From Erythrobasidium yunnanense (taxonomy: Eukaryota > Basidiomycota > Cystobasidiomycetes > Erythrobasidiales > Erythrobasidiaceae), in assembly GCA_001600175.1 (NCBI GenBank), contig BCJC01000001.1, positions 4,759,652 through 4,823,651 of the forward strand: a DNA stretch of 64,000 bases, written 5' to 3'. The notes beneath the pieces are model-generated. The model was given only the letters and a program-made list of their open reading frames with translations, was not told the DNA's origin and made no database searches. The position numbers and the translations under genes were made by a program. Below, in pieces: positions 1 through 11,889 of this stretch (positions are counted from its first letter, which is position 1; each line of letters begins with the position of its first letter).

Positions 1-499
1 TGAGAGGTCCGCTGTTACCTCCAGCATAGACAGGAAGCAAAGATTCTAGTTCCTCTCTTGTAATTGCGTCGCCTCGATTTCTGGCTAGGATGAATTTCTT
101 TTGTTCAGGAGAGAGGATCCACAATGTCATAGCAGCCATCTCTTCAGCAGGTACATCCTTCATTCAGAGCTTGCATTGACGGAAGACGCTACTTGCTTTG
201 CCGTCGTCGTCTTTGAATGACGTTTCTTTGTAGATGATTTTGTAGGCATCTAGGAGCAGATTGTACAGATGCTGGTCTTCTTCTTCTGCAGTCTGTGGTG
301 TCCAGCGTTGAAACAGCGCGTGTCCCCCTGAAGGATCGTCAACGGTAAATTTGAAGCCCGGAACGGTGGGATCAATCAGGTCCTCGATGGATGTCGCATT
401 GCGACGTAGTGCGTTCTCAGCGATTCTGACGTGTGCTATGGAACGTGGCATCTTGGAAAAGACCTGCTTTTTCAGTTGGTTTCCGGGCAAGAAGCTCAT
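1..499 (-). pseudogene. Decayed 5' part of a second GIY-YIG/zinc-cluster gene (left copy)
   Basis: This is the N-terminal part of a second copy of the gene at 32388-34513. From position 499 leftwards the protein closely matches the N-terminus of that gene, starting MSFLPGNQ, but its reading frame is interrupted early, near 164-166. The alignment runs to the window edge at base 1, so the nuclease and zinc-cluster parts would lie outside. The promoter side faces the partner copy starting at 627, in the same divergent arrangement as the intact locus. I infer a pseudogene. A sequencing error at the interruption is possible but less likely, because the partner copy is damaged too. Confidence 0.7.
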
Positions 500-626
500 A
501 TGCGCGAGACGAATCCTTTGTTTTTTTCAAGGCAATCCGCTCGCAAACCCTGTCGGGAGCTCGCAATCTTTTGCGACACAGTATATCAAGACCATACAAT
601 CATATATTGCGCGCGCAACCCTCGAA

Positions 627-2186
627 ATGGCTCCTTCGCGCACTTACGGCTCAAGCTCGCGACCGGCCAGACGAGCTGGAGCGCCTTACAGCCCTTCTAA
701 GCTACAAGCTTCAAGTAGTAACACATCAAGAGCATCAGGATCATACAGAAATGCGGTCGCAAGCTCATCCAGAGCGACCAGCAGAATCCAGTCTCCATCG
801 CCTGCGGGACCAGAACTCGACGCTCCAGATTCTGGAATCGATCTCGATAGCTCAGTATCACTTTCTTCTACATACAAATCTAAGAAACGTTCAAACAATG
901 CGAAGAAAGCATCTTTTGTTCCAAAAACCACAATCTCATCTTCCGCTTCTTACGTCAAGCCAGCTGACACAGAAGAAGCTGACACACACACTACTGAAGT
1001 CCATCACGCTTCTCCTTCGTCTATTGGCGTTCCGAGGAGCAAGATAATACATCGTTCAAACGGATCCGCAACAGACTTGATCGATATTAACGATCCCTTG
1101 GAAGCAGAAAGCGGTAACGACACTGCTGATCAGACAACATCACAAGCGCATCCTTCTTTCAATTCCAAGAAGAAGAATCCTTCGTCAAACAAGTCCGCCA
1201 GAAAGGGAGATGCATCCACTTCCTCTACAGCAGATAGCGGAAATGCTGTCAATACAAATAGAAGAAACACTTCCAGCAAGCTCCTTACTAATCTAACTGA
1301 TGCAGCTCAGCCTGCCATAATCACGTCAAAGCGCGCTACAAGAGCTCGTTCATCCACATTCTCGTACAATGAGGCCCTCAATGCTTCTGCTGGAACATCT
1401 AAGTCCATCAAGTCGTCCAAGCTCCAGGGCATTGAAGAAGAGGACGAAGATGATGTCGGTCCCGCTAACTTACACGCTAAGAAACGAGCTCGTAAGGACG
1501 ACCCATCTAATTACGAACATGACGGACACAAGCAGAACGACGAAGGCGATGTCGTTGAAGATGAGGGTCTAGCCTCTATTATTGGAAATCTGGCTGTACA
1601 AGAGGGAGATGCAGAATACGCGGAAGAAGATGAGCGCACTGAAGAAGAAAGGTAGATGATCATACGCGTGCGCTCAAGCACTGGAAGGAAATGTTTACGA
1701 AGAAGCAGAAGGCCCTGCCATCTGTGAATGTAGGTCCTACTGAGGCCAAAGGAATCTCGAAAGAGGAGGCTATTGCCTTGGTCGAAGAAGCTCGAAAGTG
1801 AGTCGAAAGTATATTCTGGACATCAATACGAATCTGACGAGATTATTGATATCTTTGGTAGACAAAACTTGATTTCCAAGACCTTCGCCCTCGGTGAGGT
1901 CGGTAATCCAACCTTCTTTGTGGTCTCCTGGAACCCCAGCACGTTTTCCAAGGACCTATTCTACGCAAGAAAGCTGCTTGAAGACCTGTCCAAGCAAGAA
2001 GGCTTTCCCAGATCGCTAGCCTTGGAGATCGGCCAGAAGAAGGGCTTCTACGAACGCGGTCTAGGAGGCATCCTTGGAGTACAGCTGGGGTATCTGACCG
2101 AGACTGTAAGCCCTGCCTACTTGTGAATGCAGAGAATGAAGTCTGATCTGCGTGAAAAGTCTGCAGAAACCGAGGACAAGGCATGA
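627..2186 (+). pseudogene. Decayed left copy of the acidic/basic-patch partner gene
   Basis: This is a paralogue of the gene at 34641-36200, with long stretches of near identity. It begins MAPSRTYG at 627 and keeps the Ser/Thr/Ala-rich N-terminal half, the acidic stretches and the KKRARKD basic patch. The frame breaks near 1650, just before the most conserved C-terminal part. A further exon is recognisable from about 1864 after an intron starting near 1798, but its C-terminus also ends early compared with the other copy. At least two lesions separate it from an intact gene. The similarity continues downstream to about 2370, so the duplication included the 3' flank. Confidence 0.7.
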
Positions 2187-2437
2187 AGACTGTCTTGACA
2201 CTCTTAGTGTTCAAGCAGATTATGATTGAGGAGGTTGGAATGAGAAGTACGATCAGACAAAGCAAGAATCTGAAGTCAACTCAGTAAAGTTCAGCAGGAA
2301 AGGCAGTACGCGGTAGATATGTAAAAGTAGTAGTCGTGTTCCCGTGCAGTGCTATGAGGTGCAGTAAGTAAGAAGAGGCTATCTGAACACAACTTCTTGC
2401 GAAAGAGTCTACCTTTCCTCCACGCCATCTTGTGACC

Positions 2438-3743
2438 ATGGCACCGGCTCAGCGATACTTTGCCAGCACCCGCAACAGCACAGATGTTGCTGCCGATGAT
2501 GACGATGACGAAGACTTCATGAGCGATAAATTCCTTACGTCCGCGTCTAACGATGACAGCAAGCGGACCAAGACGTACAGTCAGATGCGCAAGGAAGCGC
2601 AGAAGCGGTCAGAAGAGAAAGGCTACATCAAGAGTCGGGCTGAGCGGGAGAAGGAAGCACGAGAAGAAGGGCTGAAACGAAACCTGCTCGAAACGCCGGC
2701 GACAAGTCAGAACAACCAAGGAGCCAGTTCTTCAGCTAATTCTGGAATTGCAAACAACAACAAAGCGCTAGACATGATGATGAAGATGGGTTTCAAGCCT
2801 GGGCAAGCGCTTGGAAAACGCCTGTTCGGCGATGAGGCTGCTGGCGCTGGATCAGCTTCAACGAGCCAATCTGAGACGGACGATCACGAAGATGATGGCT
2901 TTATCCCTCTACGCACTGGTATTGGTGCGAAAAGGTCTGCACCGGCTGCTGAGTCGAAGCCTACGAAAGATACGGCTCGTCCAGATGACAGAAGAATCGA
3001 TCCAATAGAGATTCAGATGAGGCAAGGTGAGGATCAAACCTCTATTCTCTGCGTAGCGTACGTACTGAGCGCGTTTTACAGGCCGATCCGGGTTGGGTGT
3101 CGAAGAAGCCAAGCGACGCAGACTCAACGCGCTAGTCGATGGCTCCTCTACGAAAGCAAGTCTCGGAGTCGACGACTATCGATCACGGGCGCGAGACAAT
3201 CACGATGAGCGACGCGCTCTCGGCAAGCTAGTCTCTGCGCGTAAAACGCTGAAAGAGCTAGACGAGCGAGCCGGTGTCAAAGACAATTATCTCTGGTTAG
3301 ATCCACACGAAGAGTATGCACGTATGCGAGCGGAACTCATTGGAGGAGATAGATTCGGCCCCCGAAGCAGACTAGGAGACTTCGGCGCTGTTGATGAAGC
3401 GGATGAAGACAATTATGGCTTTGGAGATGATCAGAATAAGGATAAGATGACAAAGGAGGGCAAAATTGACATCAATCTGGAGGGAGAAGAGATCTTTGAA
3501 GATGATGAGATCGTGCAGCGGGAAGAAGATAAGGAGCAGTTCCTAGCGATGGATGCGAGACAGCGGCTGGATAAGACTATAACCCATTTGAGGGACATGT
3601 ATAGGTGAGTCTGACTCTTTGACTTTGTTGCTGTAAGTCACCTAATTGCATGTTTCAGATACTGCCTGTGGTGCGGAGCACAGTACAATGACAAAGAAGA
3701 GATGGAAGCGGAATGTCCTGGTCCGGACGAAGACGATCACTAG
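2438..3743 (+). CDS. G-patch domain protein, GPATCH11/CCDC75-like
   Basis: Three exons (2438-3026, 3082-3604, 3659-3743) give 398 residues with consistent phases. The N-terminus has an acidic run followed by EDFMSDKFL, typical of GPATCH11. A G-patch (starting near ALDMMMKMGFKPGQALGK) contains a long acidic insertion and resumes with IPL...GIGAKR; RSGLGVEEAKRRR follows after the first intron. The C-terminus is the family's small zinc-binding DUF4187 motif, YCLWCGAQY...CPGPDEDDH, which crosses the last intron. G-patch proteins bind and activate DEAH helicases. GPATCH11 is associated with splicing and centromere/kinetochore functions in animals; its role in fungi is not settled. The start is the first ATG (MAPAQRYF). 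Confidence 0.9.
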
Positions 3744-4328
3744 TTTGGCCTTTGGACTTTGTCCGCTGCATAACCCATTATCTGGCCTTTCAGCAGAGAC
3801 GAAGGCCAGATGTTATCGCGTCCTGAGGCATGGCTTGTTTACAGAAGAAGAAGGACCGCAGGGGTGGAGCCTCGTTACTTTCGGGCAAGACGCTTGTTAC
3901 CGCTGTCTACAATTCTTATGAGTCGATAAATGCCGGAAGATAGAATAGGGAGCACGATAGTAAGGTAGGCAACGTAGCATTGCGCAGACAGCGCATCATC
4001 ACTGCAACAAGCGAGCCTAAGAACCTTTAGGGCAAGGCTGCTGCTGCTTACTCGTCCCTAGCGATAATTCTCAGCACCTGCTACTATTCTGGATTGCGTA
4101 GAAGCTCGTAGATAGGATCCTAAGCTGGCAGTGAGATCGCAGTATCAAGCGGGTCCAGGTAAATTCCAGGTGGATTAGGCGGCTTGCGCATCGAACGAAA
4201 AGCTATAGAACAACGACGATATCGAGCAAAGGAAAGAAGGCGGACAGGTCTATGACTGTAGCGATACGAGGAAGCAGTACTCATCTATCGCGAAGGAAGC
4301 ACAGCAATGCAGCAGTATGCGCTATCCT
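3744..4328. other. Convergent intergenic region
   Basis: The 3' ends of the G-patch gene (+) and the Cdt2 gene (-) face each other across these 585 bases. I see no open frame with codon structure, no tRNA-like fold and no repeat. It presumably holds both 3' UTRs. Confidence 0.6.
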
Positions 4329-6700
4329 TCATAGATGTCGCAGAAAGTCATCATAGACTACCCGTGTAGCTTTTGAGCTGTCTCGAGGTGTCCAAGAACC
4401 GCTGTAATGCCATTTATGCTCTTCGCTGCCTTGGCGTCTGGCTTCTGCGATCTTTGCATTCGGTCTCCAGAGCCTCACTAGATTGTCGTCACCGCACGTA
4501 GCGAGCTATTATATGAAACATGATCAGCAACTTTTCTGTAGGAACAGAGCGGAGATAAAGAAGCCTACAGTATCGTTCGCCCAATCCATGCCTCCGACTT
4601 CGGCAGTATGACCCTTCAGAACCGTACTAGCTTCCCTCGTCTCGCCGTACACTTTTCTCGCATTGACAGTATGAAGATCCCAGATATGCGTATCACCACC
4701 TTGCATTCCCGAGCTTCCAGAAGCTAGATACCTCCCATCAGGAGAGATTGAAAGACGGACGTAGAAGGAAGAACTGAGGAAAGAAGGGGCGGAAAAGACG
4801 TGCATTGGCGCATGGAGAGGGCGAGAGAGGTAGTGTGGGTCATGTACGTAGATCCTGTATACATCGTCAGTCTGGATTCTGCATGTACAGAGAAGGAGGG
4901 AACTCACTTGGAATTCGTACTCAGAGCATACAACCGGCTGCCATCAGGCGACAGACAGAGCGATGCAATACCATGCGAGCGGTTCCGGCTGTTCGATGAA
5001 GTAGGAGGAATACTTGAAGATAGGCTGTAGGAAGATGTGAAATCCAGAGTCTCTTCCATCGAAGGCGGGTTGATGCGTCTCGAGACAGTCTTTCTCAGAT
5101 CCCAGACCTTCACCACGCTGTGCACATGAGCTCACAAATCAGCTTTCTTTACCTCCTCTACGAGCAAAGAAACGGGAAGTAAGCGTACCCATCTGCAGAC
5201 CCGCCTGAAGCAAGCAGATTCTCCTGATGTTGCAAATAGACGATAGAAGTAGGGCTTCGAGTCGAGGATCGACTTGCTCCTTTCCCTTTTCGGCTCTTCG
5301 AATACGTATTGTGCGCGAAGCGAATATGATTGACGGGCGAGAGGGAGGTGGAGCCTTCTGTTGTCACAAGAAACAGTGTCAGTGGGTGCGAAAGGAGCAG
5401 AGGAGAGATTGGGGAATATACGTACTCTGTGGCTGTACACGCTGATCCCAGATAGCTATTGAGCCATCTCTCGAAGCCGAAGCAAGCAGATCTACCAAAA
5501 CGCGGTAAGCCTGAAGATAGCACAAGATGATATTCGAAGACGCACGAGGGTTGTGAGGATCATAAGCAATCTGCTTGACTGAGCATGTATGTACTCTGAG
5601 CGTAGCGGTCTTCTTTCGAGTCTCTACGTCCGCCAGGTTGATAGTTTGATCGCCTGAAGCGGTGGCCTAGCATCAAGCTGACGTCAGCTTGTGGAATGGA
5701 GGAAGAATGAATAGATAGAGCCCACAATTTGACGGTCATCTTCGCTCCAGCGCAAATCGAAAACTGCATTATCGTGAGCGTGGAACGAAGTAGCAGCTGA
5801 GCCTGGAACAAGGAATTGTTAGGTGTTGCGTATGATGGAAACAGTCGTGAAGGCTCACAAGCATCTGACTCCTTCTTCTCTGCATCCAGGATGGTGACTG
5901 TGCCTTCTTCATCCGCGACTGCAAGCACTTTCTTGCCATTGCGTTTCGAGGCTGCAGATTGACAGAGATGCTTCAGCGTTCGTCTGCCAATAGTAGTCAT
6001 AGAGTGATGAAGCTCACCGTTGGTAAATACGCATGCGAAGGGAGGGGAGTAGTCTCTGTCGCTCCTCCTCGAGACTGAGCGGAATACATCTCTTGAATAG
6101 TGTGAGACGTATGAGTCCAGTTGTTCATTGCAGTATGTGCCTATAGTGAGCTGCCTTAGTGATACTCCAAGCGTGGGCTAGGCAGCACCTACCGATGTTT
6201 CGCCTGAGATAGCCGCTTTGCAGTGGATTTGCGGCGTACTCTCGCATGCGTGATGCTACATCCAAGCTCTGAGGTGCAGCCTGTCCTCTGTTCCTTGCTA
6301 GCAGCCTTTCTCGTCGTATTCTGCGAGCTTCGTCGACAACTTCCTGCTCCTCGTCCACCTCTTCTGCTTCGGCAGCATCCTCGCTCGATAGCTTGATTCT
6401 TTTGCTGCTACTACTGCTACTAACCTCCTGCTCTTCTTCGCAGCCATTGTCGAGCGAGTCATCCGAGTTGAGCACAACAGAGCTGTAGCCTTCATCGCCG
6501 CCGCAAGTTGACGAGGACGACGAGATCAATGGGGAGGACAAGCGCGAGGAGGGTGCATCTGATGATTTGGGAGCAGCAAAAGCGAGCAGGGATGTCTGTC
6601 TTAGGAGTTTTGGGCGTGATGCGCTGAGCTTGGACGTGGATGGCTCTGCGTTTGCGCTGTGATTTGCGATATTTGTGATGTCCAGCAGCACCTCCCTCAT
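4329..6700 (-). CDS. cdt2: WD40 protein Cdt2/DTL, CRL4 ubiquitin ligase receptor
   Basis: A multi-exon gene on the minus strand starting MREVLLDITN at 6700. Exon 1 (to about 6193) is a disordered Ser/acidic region. Exon 2 resumes at 6140 and leads to the DTL-family signature PPFACVFTN. WD40 repeats follow: KVLAVADEEGTVTILD, then FHAHDNAVFDLRWSEDDRQI, then a repeat ending LLASASRDGSIAIWD-like, then ISPDGRYLASGSSG, and finally TCGDDNLVRLWRP before the stop at 4329. In other eukaryotes Cdt2 brings PCNA-bound Cdt1, Set8/Spd1 and other substrates to CRL4 for destruction in S phase. Family assignment rests on the order of repeats and the HDNAVFDL and WRP motifs. Exact boundaries of the roughly ten exons were only partly traced. 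A Cdt1-like gene lies at 26353-28606. Confidence 0.85.
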
Positions 6701-7073
6701 CGTTTGAATCCAGAATGTTTTGGTAGGAAGTCAACCTGCAAACAGCAGTCTCTTCGTTATTGTCCAGCTGCAACGACGCTTTGGCCTGCAACTAGCTGCA
6801 GCAGCTGGGTGGACGTGACGCGTACACTGTTTACCGGCACGTGACCCAAAAGAGCGTACCTCGACGCGTAAAGGAGCGCGTCATACATCAAAAAAGATGG
6901 GTACGACTGCACACCGGATCTACTTCAGAAGCTCGCTGAAACGCCCAGATCACCATTCTAATTCGAAATTGCACCTTCTAGCCGGCAAACCTGCTTTATG
7001 ATAGCCTGAATCATAAACTATCTACTTACACTGCAGACTGTCTTAGCCGCATATCAGTCCATACTACATTCAT
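6701..7073. other. Intergenic region upstream of cdt2
   Basis: These 373 bases separate the cdt2 start from the 3' end of the transporter gene, both on the minus strand. They contain an ACGCGT at 6818-6823 and TCGACGCGTAAAG around 6861-6873. MluI cell-cycle box (ACGCGT) sites drive G1/S genes in yeasts, and cdt2 is an S-phase gene, so this is a plausible but untested promoter signal. No gene is seen. Confidence 0.4.
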
Positions 7074-9150
7074 TCAGGAAAAGGAGAATCCGCTCGAATC
7101 AGCTTGCTGCAACTTCGCGTCCTCTTCTTCGTCGTCGATCTCGTTGTCACGGATCTGCGTGGAATGACGTGTCAGGGACGTTCTCGCACATAAGCGTCAG
7201 TGGAGGAACGTACGAAAAGGGAGGTGACGAAGACCACAGCAGCGCCCGCCGCTGCAAACAGAAACGCATATTTGATCGCATAGCTAAAAGCCTCTCTTGC
7301 TGAGTCTCGTAAACCCGGTGGTAGCTCTGCGACGTGTTCTGTTGAGCGCCGTAACTTCTCCACAATGTCTTTGTCCGGAATGCGCTTGTTCAATTCCTTC
7401 GTCAGAACAGCTTGGAAGATGGCCGAGGAAGTAGCTACTCCAGAGACCTGCCCCAAGCTTCTGAACGTAAAGACAAAGCCCGAAGCTACCGCGAGTTCTG
7501 CTTTTGTGCTCTCATTCATGATGCCCACCAGGGTGGCCGTCAAAAGCCCAGAGAAACCAAGGCCCATCGGAATAACACACAGCCATTGACTGGTGTGCGC
7601 GTCTTTCTTGATGAACGCTAGCCAGAGCATGGATGTCAGTGGACCGAGAGAGCAGAGCACGGTGATCCATTTGTATCGCCCTGTCTTGCGGACGACAATC
7701 CCGACAAGAGGTGCGCCAATAAGCATTGCTATCTGCGATGAGGACAACTATAGCCTTAGACATTGTCCTTATATACAGATTGTTGTAGTAGTAAAACAAC
7801 TTACCGAATTCGGGAGCAGATGGAGGCCGGCCGCTGACACGCTCGCTCCGAAAACAATCTCGAAAAGGGTCGGAAGCAGGTATACCATCGTGAAATTGAC
7901 AATCGCCACGACGCCAGCTATGATTCCGATGCAGAGGTGCGTACGTCTGTGGAGCATTGACATGGGCAAGACTGGGGCTTTTGCAATCTTGACCTCCACG
8001 AAGACAAATGCCAAAAAGAAGAGCACGAACAGTACGGCCGCGAGGATCAGACGTGCGTCCGGGAATGTCAAGTTGCTGTTTGCTCGAAGCGAAAGAGCGA
8101 CCAAGAGAGACCCGATCTGAGAGACGCATGTCGCTATCAGAGTAATCACCCCTGACAGGATAGAATGCGATCGCTTACCGATACCAAGAGAGAGGAGGCG
8201 CCAAGGACATCAACTCTCTGAAAGAGCTGCTTGACTGTCATTGGTCCAGCTTTTGACGGAGGCAGGCAGAAGATAGCCAGAAATATGCACACAGCGACTA
8301 GTGGCAGTTGCACTAGTGACGGTAAATGTGATTTCAGCTTTGAGAGGTATGTACACTAGATGATGTCCGCGATGGAACGTACGATAAAATGTAGCGTGCC
8401 AGTCAAGACGCTCTACGATCCATCCTCCGATGGGTCCGCCCGCTGCGTGATAGTGACTTCAATCAATATTGACTTTCACTCGGCTCACGCACACTCTACT
8501 CACTGCCCATGCCCGCCGCAACGCCGAAAAAGAAGATTGACTGGTACAGACCGCGGTCGCGGGGCGGAATGATGTCTGCAATGACCACACTTCCTACGGT
8601 TCCCATCCCTCCACCACCCATGCCAGCTATGAAGCGCGCAGTAGCGAGAGTAGCCAAGTTTGGGGCGAGGCCGCAGAGCAGAGTTCCAAATGCGAACAGC
8701 AGGGAAGCTTGAAGATAGGCATTACGGCGCCCAATGATATCAGAAAGACGACCATAGAGGGGAGTGAATGTGACTGTGGACCACAAGTAGGCCGTTCCGA
8801 TCCAGGAGCCTTGATTCGATAAATTCAAGGACGAAGAGATGGTCGGCAGACATGTTGCAACGATTGTTAAGTCTAAGCAGGAGAGGTAGGCACCGACGAA
8901 GAGGGAGAAAACAAGCAGATTCTGCGGGAAAGTGGAGCGTCAAGTCAGTCGCATTTTCGCCCATCAACAGCTTGCGGACACCATGGCCTTATGCGGGAGA
9001 GAGAAGTCTTCTCACTTTCTTCAGCGGACTGATATCATCTGGTGACAGGGCGTTGACCTCGAAGGATGTTGCGGAATCAGGCTCTTCCACACGCTCTGAC
9101 AGGAGAGGCGTCCGTTCATTTCGCGAATCTCGAGCCGCGCGAGATGTCAT
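7074..9150 (-). CDS. MFS multidrug transporter, DHA2 (14-TM) type
   Basis: Starts MTSRAARDSRNE at 9150. A hydrophilic N-terminal tail carries RTPLL, a dileucine-like sorting motif seen in vacuolar transporters. After intron 1 the first helix carries LDLTIVATCLPTIS, the DHA2 hallmark, then GRLSDIIGRR (the MFS loop 2-3 motif), ARFIAGMGGGGMGT and helices through to AAAGAAVVFVTSLF. The final exon encodes an acidic tail, IRDNEIDDEEEDAKLQQ, ending at 7074. The family exports drugs or basic amino acids by proton antiport, either at the plasma membrane or into the vacuole. The dileucine motif makes the vacuole plausible. Substrate cannot be told from sequence. Confidence 0.85.
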
Positions 9151-9702
9151 GGTATGACGTTTCTTATATCATACGAATGGTCCTCTTCAGGTTCTCAATC
9201 TCTTCTGGCTGTCTGCCCGTCTATCTGCCCGGCTGCCTTTGCTGTTCCTGCTCCTCGATGGTTCCTTCCTCTCATATGGCTCACTTCCAGTACACCTTTC
9301 CATCCAATCACTGTTCGCATATCTGATAGCGGACCGTCCACTGCGGGCAGGAAAATGATTTGATACGCCGCGTGAATGGCGTGCTCAGGATCTTATCTAG
9401 ATCATTGGCGAGGGAGCTTTTAAGCGAGCTTGAAGACTCTTTACGTCTAGCGGGCGGGAGACGATAAGACATTTGTCGCAATTATGGCGTGCTGTCATGA
9501 TGGTGTGAGGAGACTTGGTGTGTCAAGTGCGGAGATGCTACGTTGGCTCTACCGTATCCCGTATAGCAGTGCATCTTCCAGCCAGCATACCCTTGCAAGA
9601 GCACTCGCAAGAGCACTCGCAAGAGCTCGATATTGCTAGGCCCCTCTGCCTTCTTCGCTGAACGCCTTCAAAAGAACACATCCGTTGGACTCTCTGTGCA
9701 AA
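9151..9702. promoter_or_regulatory. Divergent promoter region, DHA2 transporter and sulfatase
   Basis: These 552 bases lie between two divergently transcribed genes. They hold short AT-rich and CT-rich stretches and the 12-base repeat at 9594-9627. No coding region was supported. Confidence 0.5.
9594..9627. repeat. Three tandem copies of a 12-base unit
   Basis: The unit GCAAGAGCACTC occurs as two full copies plus a third diverging copy, ending about 75 bases before the sulfatase start codon. It lies in the 5' leader or core promoter. It may be a simple minisatellite or a repeated regulator site. Confidence 0.7.
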
Positions 9703-11889
9703 ATGAAGCTTTACTCGCTCTTTGTGCTGGGCTCTGCATTCTTCGCCAGTGCCTCAGCATCTACGTCTGCCTCGGGATCCAAAAAGAACATTGTTCTCAT
9801 CCTTACAGATGACCAGGATATTACGACTTTCGATCAGGAGAGATACCTACCAAAGATCTTCAAGCACCTCGTACACGAAGGGCAATACTTCCAGAATTTC
9901 TTTGCACCAGTCAGCGTTTGCTGCCCATCACGAGTCTCCCTCCTGAGAACACAGCTTGCTCACAACCATAATATCACATTCGTCACGTCGCCTTGGGGAG
10001 GATGGAACGTGTTCAACGAGTACGGCTATGTCAATCATCACTTGCCCGACTTCCTTCAGCTTGCTGGGTACAACACCTACTATGTTGGCAAATACATGAA
10101 CGAGCACACCACGACCAACTGCGAGTCAAAGCCGGTATCTGGATGGACGGGCAGCGATTTCTTAGTCGATCCTCATACCTATGACTATTGGCACCCTGCG
10201 ATTTCACATGACAGTATGTTCCGCTTGACTATATACCTGAATTGAATTCTGACTCTCGTACTCTATGTTACTGCAGACGGACCAGCTGTCGAATACCCTG
10301 GTGCCTATTCTACCGACCTTCTATCACAGCTCACCGGCGGACGACTTGACCAAGCTTTAGAGTCAGAAGCGCCGTTTTTCCTGGGCGTGAGTCTTTAATG
10401 CAGACCCGCTCGGAAGCATTCGCTAACGGTAGCGCCCCAGATTGCTCCAATTGCATCGCATTCATGGATTTCAAGTCCCGGCAAAGACGGATGGGAGCAC
10501 GATCCGAACCTTAGGTCCCTCAGAAGCGATATCCCTGCCACCCACCCTAGACATGCCCGTTTATTCAGCGATGTGCAAGCTCCAAGGGTAGAATCCTGGA
10601 ACAAACAAGGCGGTGTTTCATGGGTTAAGGACCTCCCCACGTTGGTAAGCCCGACTTGACGCAGGCTTCAGCTTCAGATCTCGTAATAGATGCTTGTCTC
10701 TCCCGTAGAATGCAACGGTCGAAGCCTACCTAGACGAATTCTACCGGGGTCGTCTACGCTCATTGCAGGCTGTAGACGAGCTGGTCGAAGGCGTAGTCGA
10801 GAAGCTCCGAGCAGCGGGACGCCTAGACGATACCTACATCTTCTATACAGCCGACAATGGATACTCTTTAGGTCGACATAGGCGGCAGCCAGGCAAGACA
10901 TTGGCTTTCGAGGAAGACATCCATATTCCACTTGTCGTTCGTGGTCCTGGAGTACCTAAAGGCATCAACAACACTCTGACAAGTCACTCTATCGTCGATC
11001 TGTCAGCTACTATCCTCGACATCGCTGGGGCAAACACCGACTATGAGAACGATGGAAAACCAATCCCCATCACAAAGAATGCGCTAGAGGATGTCCAACA
11101 CATAACTTCTAGACATGCCATTACCGAATACTGGGTTCTCGGAGTGAGTAATGATCAACATCTGCGCAATCTAGCCTGATCTAACCACGGAGTGCGTGTT
11201 GCCTGACAGGTGACCGAAGGCTTCTACACAAGAGGCACTTTTGAGAACAATACCTACAGGAACTTGCGGGTGCACGACAAGGACGAGCATGGCTCGCATA
11301 CTTACAGCTACAGTGTCTGGTGTGAGTGTCTGATGCCAGCTGTTTGAAGCGAATCTGCTGATGATGGTGCACGCAAGGCACTGGCGAGCGTGAGCTTTAC
11401 GACCTGGAGAAAGATCAATATCAGCTTCGAAATCTGCTAGCACCGCTGAACGAGGTTGGGCCCTTTGCGCCATTCGACACGTATCACAAGCATGCTCGCA
11501 AGCCCATCCTATCGAAGCAGCTGCAGCTCCTTCTCCACCGATTGGATGCTCTCACTCTGGTTCTGAAGACGTGCAAAGGGTCTGTTTGCACCAATCCGTA
11601 CAAAGCACTCTTTCCCAATTTCTCGCTCACTGGAGGTGAACTATCGACGTTGCGTCAAGCTTTGCATTCGGATTACGACGAATATTTCAGAAAACTTCCA
11701 AAGGTCCAGTTCAGCACGTATGTAGCGAGGTTTCTGCCTTTGCTTGATTAGTACTGAAGCTGCTTGATGTGCAGCTGCGCCCTCGGCTACCAGTCGCGTT
11801 TGGAGAAGCCTGAATGGGAAGGTCGATGGGCGTACGGACACGGTCACCGAAGCAGCGAAGGCGGCCTTTTCATACAGAACGGTCTTTGA
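9703..11889 (+). CDS. Secreted type I sulfatase (arylsulfatase / GlcNAc-6-sulfatase-like)
   Basis: Seven exons (9703-10213, 10277-10386, 10441-10644, 10709-11143, 11210-11321, 11378-11717, 11775-11889) give 608 residues. A signal peptide (MKLYSLFVLGSAFFASASA) is followed by the metal-binding NIVLILTDDQD. The active-site signature is VCCPSRVSLLR, where the second Cys is the expected formylglycine precursor in CxPSR. GYNTYYVGKYMN and YIFYTADNGYSLGRHR supply further active-site residues. The length and the HNHN-like segment resemble fungal arylsulfatases and animal GlcNAc-6-sulfatase. The protein would release sulfate from sugar or aryl sulfates outside the cell or in the vacuole. Substrate is not determinable. 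Confidence 0.9.

Noticed and set aside
351-700. Open frames on the plus strand before 627 that would extend the partner gene N-terminally
   Set aside because: They overlap the divergent GIY-YIG copy on the other strand, and the corresponding right-hand region does not preserve the same extension. MAPSRTYG is the shared start.
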